Shown here in pieces: positions 26,851-34,757 of a stretch of 64,000 bases of DNA. The first letter of the stretch is position 1. Every line of letters starts with the position of its first letter. Source of the DNA: Planctomycetota bacterium (GTDB lineage: Bacteria > Planctomycetota > UBA1135); NCBI GenBank assembly GCA_024229395.1, contig JAAESM010000061.1, forward strand, positions 52,435 to 116,434, read 5' to 3'. The notes under the pieces are model-generated. The model was not told the origin of the DNA, did no database searches, and saw only the letters and a program-made list of their open reading frames with translations. The position numbers and the translations under genes are program-made.

Positions 26851-28986
26851 TTAGTTGCGATTCACCAAGTCGTGAATCGTTGGCGCAATTGCATCAATCC
26901 ACGTCTGCTTGCCAGCAGCGCTGATATGAATGGCATCGCCTGCCATCATCGCGTTGGTGTTGCCATCCTCATCAAGAAACAAGGAACGCAAGTCCATGTG
27001 GATTACGTGTTCATGCTCAGCCAACTGCGCAGCTTGTAGATGCAACTCTTCGACCACCTGCCGACGTATATCCGCGGCACTCTTTCCACATGGGAACGGC
27101 CCGCAGATCAAGATGGTTGCTTGCGGCTCTTGTTGCAGGATGTCTTTGGTGAGTAGAGCCAGGCCTTCCGTGACTTCTTGGGCTGTGTGAAACGCATTGA
27201 TGTTGTTGACGCCAATCTGCAACACGATCACTTCGGGGTCTAAGGTGGTCAATGCGCCATTACGCAGGCGATAACGCAAATGCTCCGTGCGGTCGCCGGA
27301 TAGCCCGAGGGATACCGTATTCGGAATGCGATCGATCGCGCGTTTGCCATCTTGGTGGGTAAGTCGGTCGGCAGATCCAGTCATTCCTTGGGTGATCGAA
27401 TCACCAAAGAAGACCACATCAAGTTCCGGGTTCTGCTCTGCCAGTTGGTTGATCTTGTGCAGTTGATTCAGCCAAGTGCCGCCACCCCAACCAGCCGGAT
27501 GGCCACGGTATTCGACCGATGGCACGATGGCGCTTGCTGGATTGAAGGCATCGAAACCAATGTCGCGTAGCAGACTGCGTACCAAGGGTTGGACCGGATT
27601 CAATCCATGTGGGTGATGGCCTTTGCCAGGTTTCAGCCAAGTAGTGACGGGGCCACCAAGATCCTGATAAAGCTCAATCAACTTGGCGCCGTTCTCTGCA
27701 GGTGGAACCACGTCATCGGCGGTGCCAAGCAAGACGTGAATCGGCAATCTTTCCTTGGCAAGAATTCCTAAATCATTGAGTGGACTCTCTGCACCACTCC
27801 AAGCTCGTTCATCCTCCAAGCCATAAGCCTGCAACAACTGCTGCCAATCTGCATCCGAGCGTTTGCCGTTCTTGCCGCCGGGCCAAGAGCGGAAATCACA
27901 AACACCATTGTCCAGCACGATAGCCGCGACATCATCGGGATACTGAACTGCGAAGTTCAAAACAATCAAGCCGCCGCGCGATAGTCCTTCCAGAACCGGC
28001 TTTGCTCCAAGACCGAGTTCTTCATGAAGGAACTCATAAGCCTGGCGCCAGCGCGCTACCGCTGTGGGGGAACCATAAAGATTGGCAACGTCGCAATAGA
28101 CCAGATGGAATCCGCGTTCCAACAGCGCCAAGTCCAATTCTGGCTGGTGGCCCCAAAACCGTGCGCGCCAGATCCACGGATGGCCGGCTGCGGCAGTGTG
28201 AGGGCGAACTAACTTGCACGCCACCTGACCTGGCAAGTAGAACCCGAACCCCTCGTAGCCGTGGAAGTCCAACAACTCCAACTTGATGATCTGCTGCATC
28301 AGCTTGGTCGCAGGTGAATCGGCTGCAGTGGAAGGCGGTGTGCGCAATCGTGCTGCCAAGTGATCGGCAATCGCGGCGGAGCCAAAGGGCGTCAAGTGAA
28401 CGCCGTCGGTCACCATGTTGACCTTCAACACGCGCGACACATCCACATATTCCACACCATCATGTTCGATGGCAAAGTTGCGATAAGCACGCGCAAGTTC
28501 CTTCAGGCGCGGGGCGCGTTCACTCAGATCAGCGGTGCGCGGTGGCTTGATTCCAGCAGCATTGGCGAACATCGGTGGAGGGCTGCACAACAAGATGTGC
28601 GGGGTGCCGAAGCGCTGTTGGATTGCGCTCAGCATGGCATTAAGGTCATCGGGCAACTGATCGACCTTATCCCAACACTTGCGCCGTTCTTGCAGCACCG
28701 AGTCATTGGTGCCGAGCATCACGATGACCACATCGGCCGAACGCACCTTCGACTTACTCCAACGCGCGCTCGCCAAGTATGGATTATCCGTGCCCTGCAG
28801 CAGGGTTGCGCCACTCACTCCAAGGTTCACCACATGCGCGCCTTCTTCCATGCGCTGCTCGAGCAGCAGCGGCCAAGCATGTTGCGCTTCCAATCCAGCG
28901 CCGGCGGTAATCGAATCGCCAATACAAACAACTTCTTGTGCAGCAGGCGTCGCCGCAATCGCTAGAGCAAGCAGTGCAAATAGCAC
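26851..28986 (-). CDS. SGNH hydrolase - alpha/beta hydrolase - SGNH hydrolase fusion
   Basis: A 711-residue exported protein (short signal peptide ending near AAQE) with three hydrolase domains. Domain 1 (about 18-210) is SGNH/GDSL: CIGDSITAG with Ser at about 25, GTNDS, and DGVHLTP with Asp/His at about 193-196. Domain 2 (about 225-470) is an alpha/beta hydrolase: nucleophile elbow EGLSRGG (Ser about 335), GTADDVVPP (Asp about 420) and GKGHHPHG (His about 457). Domain 3 (about 500-708) is a second SGNH domain: FFGDSITQG (Ser about 527), GVNNI, and GDAIHIS (about 683). All three catalytic sets look intact. SGNH enzymes commonly deacetylate or deacylate carbohydrates, so a periplasmic polymer esterase is a reasonable guess. 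It ends up two bases from aroB. Confidence 0.88.
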   Translation of the reverse strand: MLFALLALAIAATPAAQEVVCIGDSITAGAGLEAQHAWPLLLEQRMEEGAHVVNLGVSGATLLQGTDNPYLASARWSKSKVRSADVVIVMLGTNDSVLQERRKCWDKVDQLPDDLNAMLSAIQQRFGTPHILLCSPPPMFANAAGIKPPRTADLSERAPRLKELARAYRNFAIEHDGVEYVDVSRVLKVNMVTDGVHLTPFGSAAIADHLAARLRTPPSTAADSPATKLMQQIIKLELLDFHGYEGFGFYLPGQVACKLVRPHTAAAGHPWIWRARFWGHQPELDLALLERGFHLVYCDVANLYGSPTAVARWRQAYEFLHEELGLGAKPVLEGLSRGGLIVLNFAVQYPDDVAAIVLDNGVCDFRSWPGGKNGKRSDADWQQLLQAYGLEDERAWSGAESPLNDLGILAKERLPIHVLLGTADDVVPPAENGAKLIELYQDLGGPVTTWLKPGKGHHPHGLNPVQPLVRSLLRDIGFDAFNPASAIVPSVEYRGHPAGWGGGTWLNQLHKINQLAEQNPELDVVFFGDSITQGMTGSADRLTHQDGKRAIDRIPNTVSLGLSGDRTEHLRYRLRNGALTTLDPEVIVLQIGVNNINAFHTAQEVTEGLALLTKDILQQEPQATILICGPFPCGKSAADIRRQVVEELHLQAAQLAEHEHVIHMDLRSLFLDEDGNTNAMMAGDAIHISAAGKQTWIDAIAPTIHDLVNRN

Positions 28987-28988
28987 GC

Positions 28989-30068
28989 TTAACCTAGCTC
29001 TCGGCGGATCACGGCAGCAACGTCGCGGGCATCAACGCCTGGAATCACGGCGTTATGGCCGGCGCGAATCGGCAGGATCAGATCCAAGGTGCCATAGGCC
29101 GCCTTCTTGTCGCGACGCAGCAGCTTGCGCAACTCAGCATCGCTCGGCAACTTACCTGGGTAGCGATCTGGCAAGCCAACACGACTCATCAATCTGTTGA
29201 TGCGCTCGGCGTAATCTTCGCTGCATAAACCGCGTTCCACGCTGTCGTGTAAGGCACATCGAAGACCCAAGGCAACTGCTTCGCCATGGGCCAGCTTCTT
29301 TGGCCCAGCACTGGTTTCCAGAGCGTGGCCATAGGTGTGCCCCAGGTTCAGCAACTTGCGCTTGGCACCTTCATGCGGGTCGGCGGCAACAATGCGGCTC
29401 TTGTAGCGACCACAACTGCGCACCACGTCGACCATCGCGTTGCTGGAACGGCGTAGCTTGGCACGCGGAATACTCTCTAGCTGATTCAACAAAACAGGAC
29501 CGGACAACATGGCCGACTTGACCACTTCACCCATGCCACAGGACCATTCGCGTTGCGGCAAGGTGGTCAGCGTGCGCACATCCGTCACGACAAACTCCGG
29601 AAAGTGAAAGGCGCCAATTAGGTTCTTGCCTTCGGGTAGGTTGACCGCGGTCTTACCGCCGATGGAAGCATCGGCCATCGACAACAAGGTGGTTGGAACC
29701 ACGCCCCAACGAATGCCGCGGAACAACATGGATGCCACGAAGCCGGCCATGTCGGAAGTGACGCCACCGCCAACGGCTAACAGGAAGGAGCTGCGGTCGG
29801 CTCCACGTCGGACCAGGCGCGCGGCCAACGCTTCTGCCGAAGCCATGGTTTTGCGTGATTCGCCATGCGGCGCCAACACCATCTCCAAGCTGAAACCGGC
29901 TTGCGTAATCGCCACTTCGAGGCGCTTGCCGACGGCTTCCTGCGCACGGCGGTCCATGACCACCAAGACCTTGCTCGGCCGTGGGCGCAATGCACGCAAT
30001 CGTTTGCTCAACGACTCACGCAAAATCGCGCGGCCGAAATCGAGTTTGGTCTTGGGGGGAGAGGTCAT
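28989..30068 (-). CDS. aroB: 3-dehydroquinate synthase
   Basis: AroB converts DAHP to 3-dehydroquinate, the second step of the shikimate pathway, using NAD+ and a divalent metal. The 359-residue sequence carries the NAD-binding GGGVTSDMAGFVAS, the substrate region TTLLSMADASIGGKTAVNLPEGKNLIGAF, the metal ligands GMGEVVKSA (Glu), LNLGHTYGHALE (His) and KLAHGEAVALG (His). The order and spacing are standard. It lies between the three-domain hydrolase and a membrane protein, all on the minus strand with short gaps. Confidence 0.96.
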   Translation of the reverse strand: MTSPPKTKLDFGRAILRESLSKRLRALRPRPSKVLVVMDRRAQEAVGKRLEVAITQAGFSLEMVLAPHGESRKTMASAEALAARLVRRGADRSSFLLAVGGGVTSDMAGFVASMLFRGIRWGVVPTTLLSMADASIGGKTAVNLPEGKNLIGAFHFPEFVVTDVRTLTTLPQREWSCGMGEVVKSAMLSGPVLLNQLESIPRAKLRRSSNAMVDVVRSCGRYKSRIVAADPHEGAKRKLLNLGHTYGHALETSAGPKKLAHGEAVALGLRCALHDSVERGLCSEDYAERINRLMSRVGLPDRYPGKLPSDAELRKLLRRDKKAAYGTLDLILPIRAGHNAVIPGVDARDVAAVIRRELG

Positions 30069-30091
30069 GAATTCGAGGAGGGCAGCGCAGC

Positions 30092-31432
30092 CTAGCTACC
30101 GCTGCGGTTCTCGCGACGATCAAGCATTTTCTGTCTTGCCAATTCACTAGTCTGGCGATCCTTTTGCACCAACCAGAAGAGCAACGCACCGATACCGATC
30201 GCAACACCGAGGAACATCAGCACCATTTGGCCGGCGAACGGCGGGGTGTACGGTTCTTCGGTGAAGGAATCCGTGACAACGAAGACGGGAGTACGGCGTG
30301 GCACATCCTCGGTATCAAGGTAGGCCCACAGCATCAGGAAATAGCCATGGAAGACCGTGGGCTGTTGGCCGTACTTCGTGAAGTCGAATTCACCGGGGGC
30401 TTTGACATGAACGAGTACGTCGCCGTTGTATTCATTGCGGACCCATGCCGAGGAAATCTTCTCCTCGCGTAGCGGGTTTTCTCCAACGCGTACGACACTG
30501 GCAGAGTCCCTGACGATTTGCCCGCCGAACTTGTAGATGCGACCGCGGTTCAACGCCGGGTTTTCGGAGAGTTCCTTGAGCGTGTCATAGTTCAAAACGA
30601 TCGGGTCCTTGATCGTTTCGGCGAGCAACTCCGGATTCGAGCCAATGGTCTTGGCGACATTGGCGAGGTGCCACATTTCTGGCAGTTCATTCAGTAACCC
30701 GAGCTTGTTATGCGTTCCAATCGGATGATCCTTCAGGTTCGCCAGCATGGCCATGTCGGGCTCCGAGACGGGGTCGGTACGTCTCCATGAAGGCGTTAAC
30801 TTTCGACCGACGAAGAGGGGCGCGGTCTGCCATTCACCCTCAAGCTTCTGGCGGTAATGCTTAAAGAAATAACCATCCGCAAGAACGAAGTTGTCATTGG
30901 TGAACAGCTCCGTTGGCATGATTATCGAAACGTAGAAGAAATCATCGCCGTCGTCAGTTCGGATGTGGCACCAATACTCTGGCTCTTCACCTTCCAAACG
31001 GGTTAGCGGTCGGGCATCAATCAGTTCTCCGCGGAGGCGGAATAGTTGGCCGCGCATCTCAGGCGCTTCTTCCAGGCCCTTGGTGAAGTCGAAGGTGCCG
31101 CCGAGCACTCGATACCAAGAACCAATCACGATCATGGTGTTGGTGCTGAGATGTTGGAAGGCATCTGGCTCCAAGATGACCTGATCCGCTTCCGTGGCAT
31201 CTTTGACCTTGCTTAGGACCTCATGGTTCAGGTCAGGCAGGCGTTCGGTGTATTCCGTGGCCGTTTTGTCGATCTGGTCGTTAGTTTGGTTTTCCGCCTC
31301 TTGCGCCTTCTTGTTCAGCATGAAGAGGACGGCAATGCACAAAACCAAGCCGCCGACGGCAAACACGAGGCGCTTCTTATCCTTGGACGCCGCTTCCAGC
31401 GCCATCTTCCTTCTGAGGTCTTTCTTATCCAT
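30092..31432 (-). CDS. Membrane-anchored protein with internal duplication
   Basis: 446 residues; a basic start (MDKKDLRRKM) precedes one span at about 22-40 and a second span lies at about 403-425 before a basic tail, so most of the protein would lie outside the cytoplasm. The enclosed region appears to hold two copies of a beta-rich module: one around RLRGELIDARPLTR...YWCHIRT (about 130-200) with DGYFFKHYRQ, the other around KFGGQIVRDSASVVR...SAWVRNEYNGDV (about 310-390) with HGYFLMLWAYLD. The modules look OB-fold-like, which is inference. No family is recognised. It is upstream of aroB by 23 bases. Confidence 0.75.
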   Translation of the reverse strand: MDKKDLRRKMALEAASKDKKRLVFAVGGLVLCIAVLFMLNKKAQEAENQTNDQIDKTATEYTERLPDLNHEVLSKVKDATEADQVILEPDAFQHLSTNTMIVIGSWYRVLGGTFDFTKGLEEAPEMRGQLFRLRGELIDARPLTRLEGEEPEYWCHIRTDDGDDFFYVSIIMPTELFTNDNFVLADGYFFKHYRQKLEGEWQTAPLFVGRKLTPSWRRTDPVSEPDMAMLANLKDHPIGTHNKLGLLNELPEMWHLANVAKTIGSNPELLAETIKDPIVLNYDTLKELSENPALNRGRIYKFGGQIVRDSASVVRVGENPLREEKISSAWVRNEYNGDVLVHVKAPGEFDFTKYGQQPTVFHGYFLMLWAYLDTEDVPRRTPVFVVTDSFTEEPYTPPFAGQMVLMFLGVAIGIGALLFWLVQKDRQTSELARQKMLDRRENRSGS

Positions 31433-31436
31433 AGGG

Positions 31437-32153
31437 TTACTTACGGTAGTCCTTTGCGGCGGCTACGAAACCAGAAAAAAGGCGTTTTGACGCCTCTGAC
31501 TCGGGGGCTTTTTCGGGGTGCCACTGCACTCCTAAGGTGAAGGCGGGGCCTGGCAGCTCAATGGCTTCAAGGATGCCATCGGGCGACCAAGCGGTGGCTT
31601 GCAGAGAATCACCTGCACTTTCCAGCGCTTGATGATGGTAGGACGGCACTTCAAAGGCATCGGTGCCAAGCAAAGTGGCCAAACGGCTACCGGGCGTGGC
31701 CGTGACAGTGTGGCGGATACCGCCGGTGTGATCGCTGGAGCCGTTGAGGTGCTGGATGAAGGGTGTGTCGTAGGCCAAGCCCAGCATTTGCATTCCATAG
31801 CAGATGCCCAACACCGGCATGCCAGCAGCGATGGCACCGCGCACCAAACTCAGGTTCATTTCTTGCTGTTCGATGGGTGCCGGTTTGCACTCAGGAAGAG
31901 GTGCCGGACCACCGAATGCGCGCAGGTCTGCGTCGTCGCCACCGGTCATCAAGACGCCATCCAAGCGCGGCAGAATCGCTTCAACATCCGCGGCTGTGGC
32001 ATCGCCGGGAATCAACACCGGAATGGCACCGGCCTCGCGCAGCACCGGCATGTAGGCATGAAACAGCTGAAAACGCCGGGTTCCTTCATAGAAGGGGGCG
32101 TCGAGGAGCTCTACAGTCACTCCAATCAGGGGGCGGGACGTCGTCGCGGTCAC
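31437..32153 (-). CDS. Class I glutamine-amidotransferase-like hydrolase (peptidase C26)
   Basis: 238 residues with the catalytic Cys in VLGICYGMQMLGL (about 119) and the His-x-Glu in GVQWHPEK (about 213-215); the N-terminus IGVTVELLDAPFYEG is typical of PuuD-type gamma-glutamyl-gamma-aminobutyrate hydrolases. Such enzymes cleave gamma-glutamyl amides in polyamine or related catabolism, but no puu genes accompany it, so the substrate is open. The start is a GTG; a TAGTAT box ends exactly six bases upstream and overlaps the -10 box of the divergent exchanger gene. Confidence 0.85.
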   Translation of the reverse strand: MTATTSRPLIGVTVELLDAPFYEGTRRFQLFHAYMPVLREAGAIPVLIPGDATAADVEAILPRLDGVLMTGGDDADLRAFGGPAPLPECKPAPIEQQEMNLSLVRGAIAAGMPVLGICYGMQMLGLAYDTPFIQHLNGSSDHTGGIRHTVTATPGSRLATLLGTDAFEVPSYHHQALESAGDSLQATAWSPDGILEAIELPGPAFTLGVQWHPEKAPESEASKRLFSGFVAAAKDYRK

Positions 32154-32158
32154 CCACC

Positions 32159-32165
32159 TATACTA
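32159..32165. promoter_or_regulatory. Overlapping divergent -10 boxes
   Basis: TATACT (32159-32164, plus strand) lies ten bases before the exchanger ATG. TAGTAT (32160-32165, minus strand) lies six bases before the GTG of the C26 hydrolase. The two boxes share five base pairs, so the genes cannot be initiated simultaneously, and both transcripts would have no leader or a very short one. Confidence 0.5.
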
Positions 32166-32174
32166 AGCGTCCGC

Positions 32175-33119
32175 ATGGCGACTCTACAGCTGCTCCTCGG
32201 CCTAGCTGGCCTGTTGATTGGATCCGATATCGCGGTGCGTGGTTCGGTTTCGCTGGCGCACCGCTGGGGTTGGCCATCTTGGGTCACCGGCCTGCTGTTG
32301 CTGGCGCTTGGTACTTCTTTGCCGGAGCTGTTCGTTTGTATCGCCAGCGCTCCTCTTTATCCGGGGCTGGCAGCCGGCAATATCTTCGGCTCCAACGCCT
32401 TCAATGTGGGCATGGTGCTGGGGCTAACGCTGATTCTGAAGGGCAACGCGCGCTTTAATGTGAAATCGGTGCGTTTGGCGACCTTGATGCCGCTGACTTT
32501 GTGCACCCTGGCCACCTTCGCATTGCCCGGGATGGAGCAGAGCGACTATTGGCTGAGCATTGTGATGTTGATGGGTTATGTGATCATGGTGCTGATTAGC
32601 ATTGCTGGTCGTAGTGAGCTTCAAGAGGAAGACGCAGCCGATCCACCTACGGCATGGCCTATTTCATTGGCTTTCGCCACCACCATCGGCGGCTTCGTGA
32701 TGCTGGCCTTTTCCTCGCAGTGGTTCCTGGTCGGCGCCCTCGAACTTGCCGACGTCTTCGGTTGGAAGGAAGGCTTTGCCGGCTTCATCATCACGGCCGT
32801 GGGTACTTCCGCTCCGGAGTTGTTCACCTCGGTACGTGCCTTGCGCCTTGGCCACGCCGGCGCAGTGTTCGGCAATGTGGTCGGCTCCAACGCCTTCAAC
32901 TTGATGGTGGCTGGTGGCGTGACTGGAATCTTGGCCGAGGTCACCGTGCCCGCACCAGGTTTGCAGGAGCAGTTGTGGGTCAACCTTGGCTTCGTGATTG
33001 TGCTGCTGATTCCAGCGTTGTTCACCACGCGCAAACGCGAGCTGTCGATTCGCACCTATCAAGTGATGGGCGTGGGATTGATGAGTTCTTACTTCCTGGC
33101 TGCCTGGATGATTCAGTAG
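32175..33119 (+). CDS. CaCA-family Na+/Ca2+-type cation exchanger
   Basis: 314 residues with the two alpha-repeats of the Ca2+/cation antiporter family: GTSLPELFVCIAS...GNIFGSNAFNVGMVLG in the first half and GTSAPELFTSVRAL...GNVVGSNAFNLMVAGG in the second, separated by a short acidic loop (QEEDAADPP). About ten spans, inverted-repeat topology as in YrbG. The conserved acidic residue of each PEL motif binds the cation. The ATG at 32175 begins a hydrophobic first span; the frame is open far upstream, but that part overlaps the divergent hydrolase gene and is not coding. Confidence 0.9.
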   Translation: MATLQLLLGLAGLLIGSDIAVRGSVSLAHRWGWPSWVTGLLLLALGTSLPELFVCIASAPLYPGLAAGNIFGSNAFNVGMVLGLTLILKGNARFNVKSVRLATLMPLTLCTLATFALPGMEQSDYWLSIVMLMGYVIMVLISIAGRSELQEEDAADPPTAWPISLAFATTIGGFVMLAFSSQWFLVGALELADVFGWKEGFAGFIITAVGTSAPELFTSVRALRLGHAGAVFGNVVGSNAFNLMVAGGVTGILAEVTVPAPGLQEQLWVNLGFVIVLLIPALFTTRKRELSIRTYQVMGVGLMSSYFLAAWMIQ

Positions 33120-33200
33120 GCCAGCGGCGCGGCGGCTCGCCACGGAAGGCCGCCCTTCACGAGCCACCGTGCCGCCAAAACGTCGGCGCGGCCATGCCGC

Positions 33201-33206
33201 TAAACT
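33201..33206 (+). promoter_or_regulatory. -10 box of lpxD (leaderless)
   Basis: TAAACT, six bases before ATG 33213. This favours 33213 over the in-frame ATG at 33207, which would lie upstream of the expected transcription start. Confidence 0.45.
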
Positions 33207-33212
33207 ATGCGC

Positions 33213-34259
33213 ATGAGCGGCAGCCCCAATTTGGAACCCGGCGCCGCCCTGAACGCTTTGCAAGTTGCAGAGCTGGTATCGGGGCAGTTGGAAGGCGAGA
33301 GCGAGCAGCGATTTACGCGCGTGATGGATTTGGCCCATGCCGAGTCCGAGCATGTGGTGTTCTTCCGTGCTGGCGCCGATACCGCCGGCCGCCGGCCTTC
33401 GAATGAGGAGATCCAGGCCTTCCATGACAGCAAAGCTGGATTGGCCTTGGTCGATGACTCGGTTGAGAATCCCGGCCGCCCATGTGTGCGCGTGGCCAAT
33501 CCATCGTTGGCATCGGCAATCCTGTCACGGCATTTTGAAGTGCCGACGCAATACGCAGCCGGTGTGCATGCCAGCTCCGTGATTGCAGAAGATGCGCAGG
33601 TCGATCCCAGCGCTTCGATTGGTCCGCTTTGCGTGATCAGCAGCGGTGCGGTGATCGGCCCTGGCGTGGTATTGGTGGCGCAGGTGCATGTTGGACCTGG
33701 ATCCATGCTTGGTGCACAAACGATTCTGCATCCGCAAGTTTCGGTTTATGAGCGTGTGTCTTTGGGAATGGGTTGTGTGGTGCATTCCGGTACCACGATT
33801 GGTGCACCTGGCTTTGGTTATGTGTGGAGTGGCGAGCGTCATCTGCCGGTACCGCAAGTCGGCGGTGTGAAGATCGGCAACGGCGTAGAGATCGGCACCA
33901 ATAGCTGCATCGATAGCGGCACATTCCAGCCGACCGAAATCGGCGACGGCTGCATCTTGGATAACCACGTGCAAGTTGGTCACAACGCCAAGCTTGGTCG
34001 CGCAGTGGTTTTGTGCGGCAAGGTCGGTATCAGTGGTTCCACTGAGGTTGGCGACGGCGCGGTGTTCGGCGGTCAAGCCGCAACCGTCGGTCACTTGAAG
34101 GTCGGTGCCGGCGCAATGATCGCCGCACGTGGCGCGATCATGAAGGATGTGCCTGCAGGTGCAACCGTGGCTGGATTCCCGGCAGTCGACATCAAGGAGC
34201 ACCAACGCGACAAGGTTAAGTTGCGCAGATTGTTGCGTGATGCAGGGAAGAAGTCCTAG
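33213..34259 (+). CDS. lpxD: UDP-3-O-acylglucosamine N-acyltransferase
   Basis: LpxD adds the second acyl chain in lipid A synthesis. The protein has the N-terminal uridine-binding domain (about 10-110, with VVFFRAGAD and ALVDDSV) and a long left-handed beta-helix of hexapeptide repeats (about 115-325). The catalytic His region is present in ILDNHVQVGHNAKLGRAVVLCGKVGISGS, and the C-terminal MKDVPAGATVAGFPA and basic helix are typical. It shows that the organism makes, or once made, lipid A. It is isolated from other lpx genes. Confidence 0.93.
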   Translation: MSGSPNLEPGAALNALQVAELVSGQLEGESEQRFTRVMDLAHAESEHVVFFRAGADTAGRRPSNEEIQAFHDSKAGLALVDDSVENPGRPCVRVANPSLASAILSRHFEVPTQYAAGVHASSVIAEDAQVDPSASIGPLCVISSGAVIGPGVVLVAQVHVGPGSMLGAQTILHPQVSVYERVSLGMGCVVHSGTTIGAPGFGYVWSGERHLPVPQVGGVKIGNGVEIGTNSCIDSGTFQPTEIGDGCILDNHVQVGHNAKLGRAVVLCGKVGISGSTEVGDGAVFGGQAATVGHLKVGAGAMIAARGAIMKDVPAGATVAGFPAVDIKEHQRDKVKLRRLLRDAGKKS

Positions 34260-34282
34260 CGCTCACGGTTGATAGTTCATCC

Positions 34283-34735
34283 TTAGGCAGCCAAACGCAA
34301 ATGCAGCTGGAGCAGGTTCTGGCGATGGAAGCTGGTCTCTAGCAGATGCATAGCGCTGTCAAACTCACACCAATCCAGAGCGGCGATCGGGCCGCGCGGC
34401 TTGAGCTGCAAATCCTGGTGAGGGATTTGGAATCCCACCGGCCATTGGATCAGTTGCAGATCTCCAATATCGGAGATCAAACCCCAAGGCGGGGAAACCA
34501 GGTCATAGGCATGCGCAATGCCGACGTCGGTGAAGACCTGACGCAGCGCGGCATGGCGCACATCTTCATCCAAATCGATGGCGCCAACTACCGGGCGCCA
34601 AACTCGCTCTTGCCGTGGCTCGGCCTGGAGCAGAAGATATTGCGGCCCCCAGTCGCCGAAGCGGTACAGGAACACATGGACTTCATGACGTTGTCCAAGG
34701 TCTCCAAGTTCGGCGGGTGGGTAGCGGCGTTCCAT
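34283..34735 (-). CDS. Nudix-fold protein with degenerate Nudix box
   Basis: The sequence HEVHVFLYRFGDWGPQYLLLQAEP followed by WRPVVGAI is a normal Nudix N-terminal half. The box itself reads G-5x-E-7x-R-QVFTDVGI: the REUXEE core, whose glutamates bind the metal, has become RQVFTD, so pyrophosphohydrolase activity is doubtful. The remaining 150-residue protein looks intact, suggesting a binding or regulatory role rather than decay. Start: the ATG at 34735 leaves 22 bases to the divergent folC; an in-frame ATG at 34759 would overlap the folC start codon. Confidence 0.7.
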   Translation of the reverse strand: MERRYPPAELGDLGQRHEVHVFLYRFGDWGPQYLLLQAEPRQERVWRPVVGAIDLDEDVRHAALRQVFTDVGIAHAYDLVSPPWGLISDIGDLQLIQWPVGFQIPHQDLQLKPRGPIAALDWCEFDSAMHLLETSFHRQNLLQLHLRLAA

Positions 34736-34757
34736 TTTGACTAAAAAGGGTCTACTC

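Noticed and set aside
31599..32174. 192-codon N-terminal extension of the cation exchanger
   Set aside because: It is antisense to the C26 hydrolase, and homologous exchangers begin with the hydrophobic span at ATG 32175. The -10 box at 32159 would be inside it.
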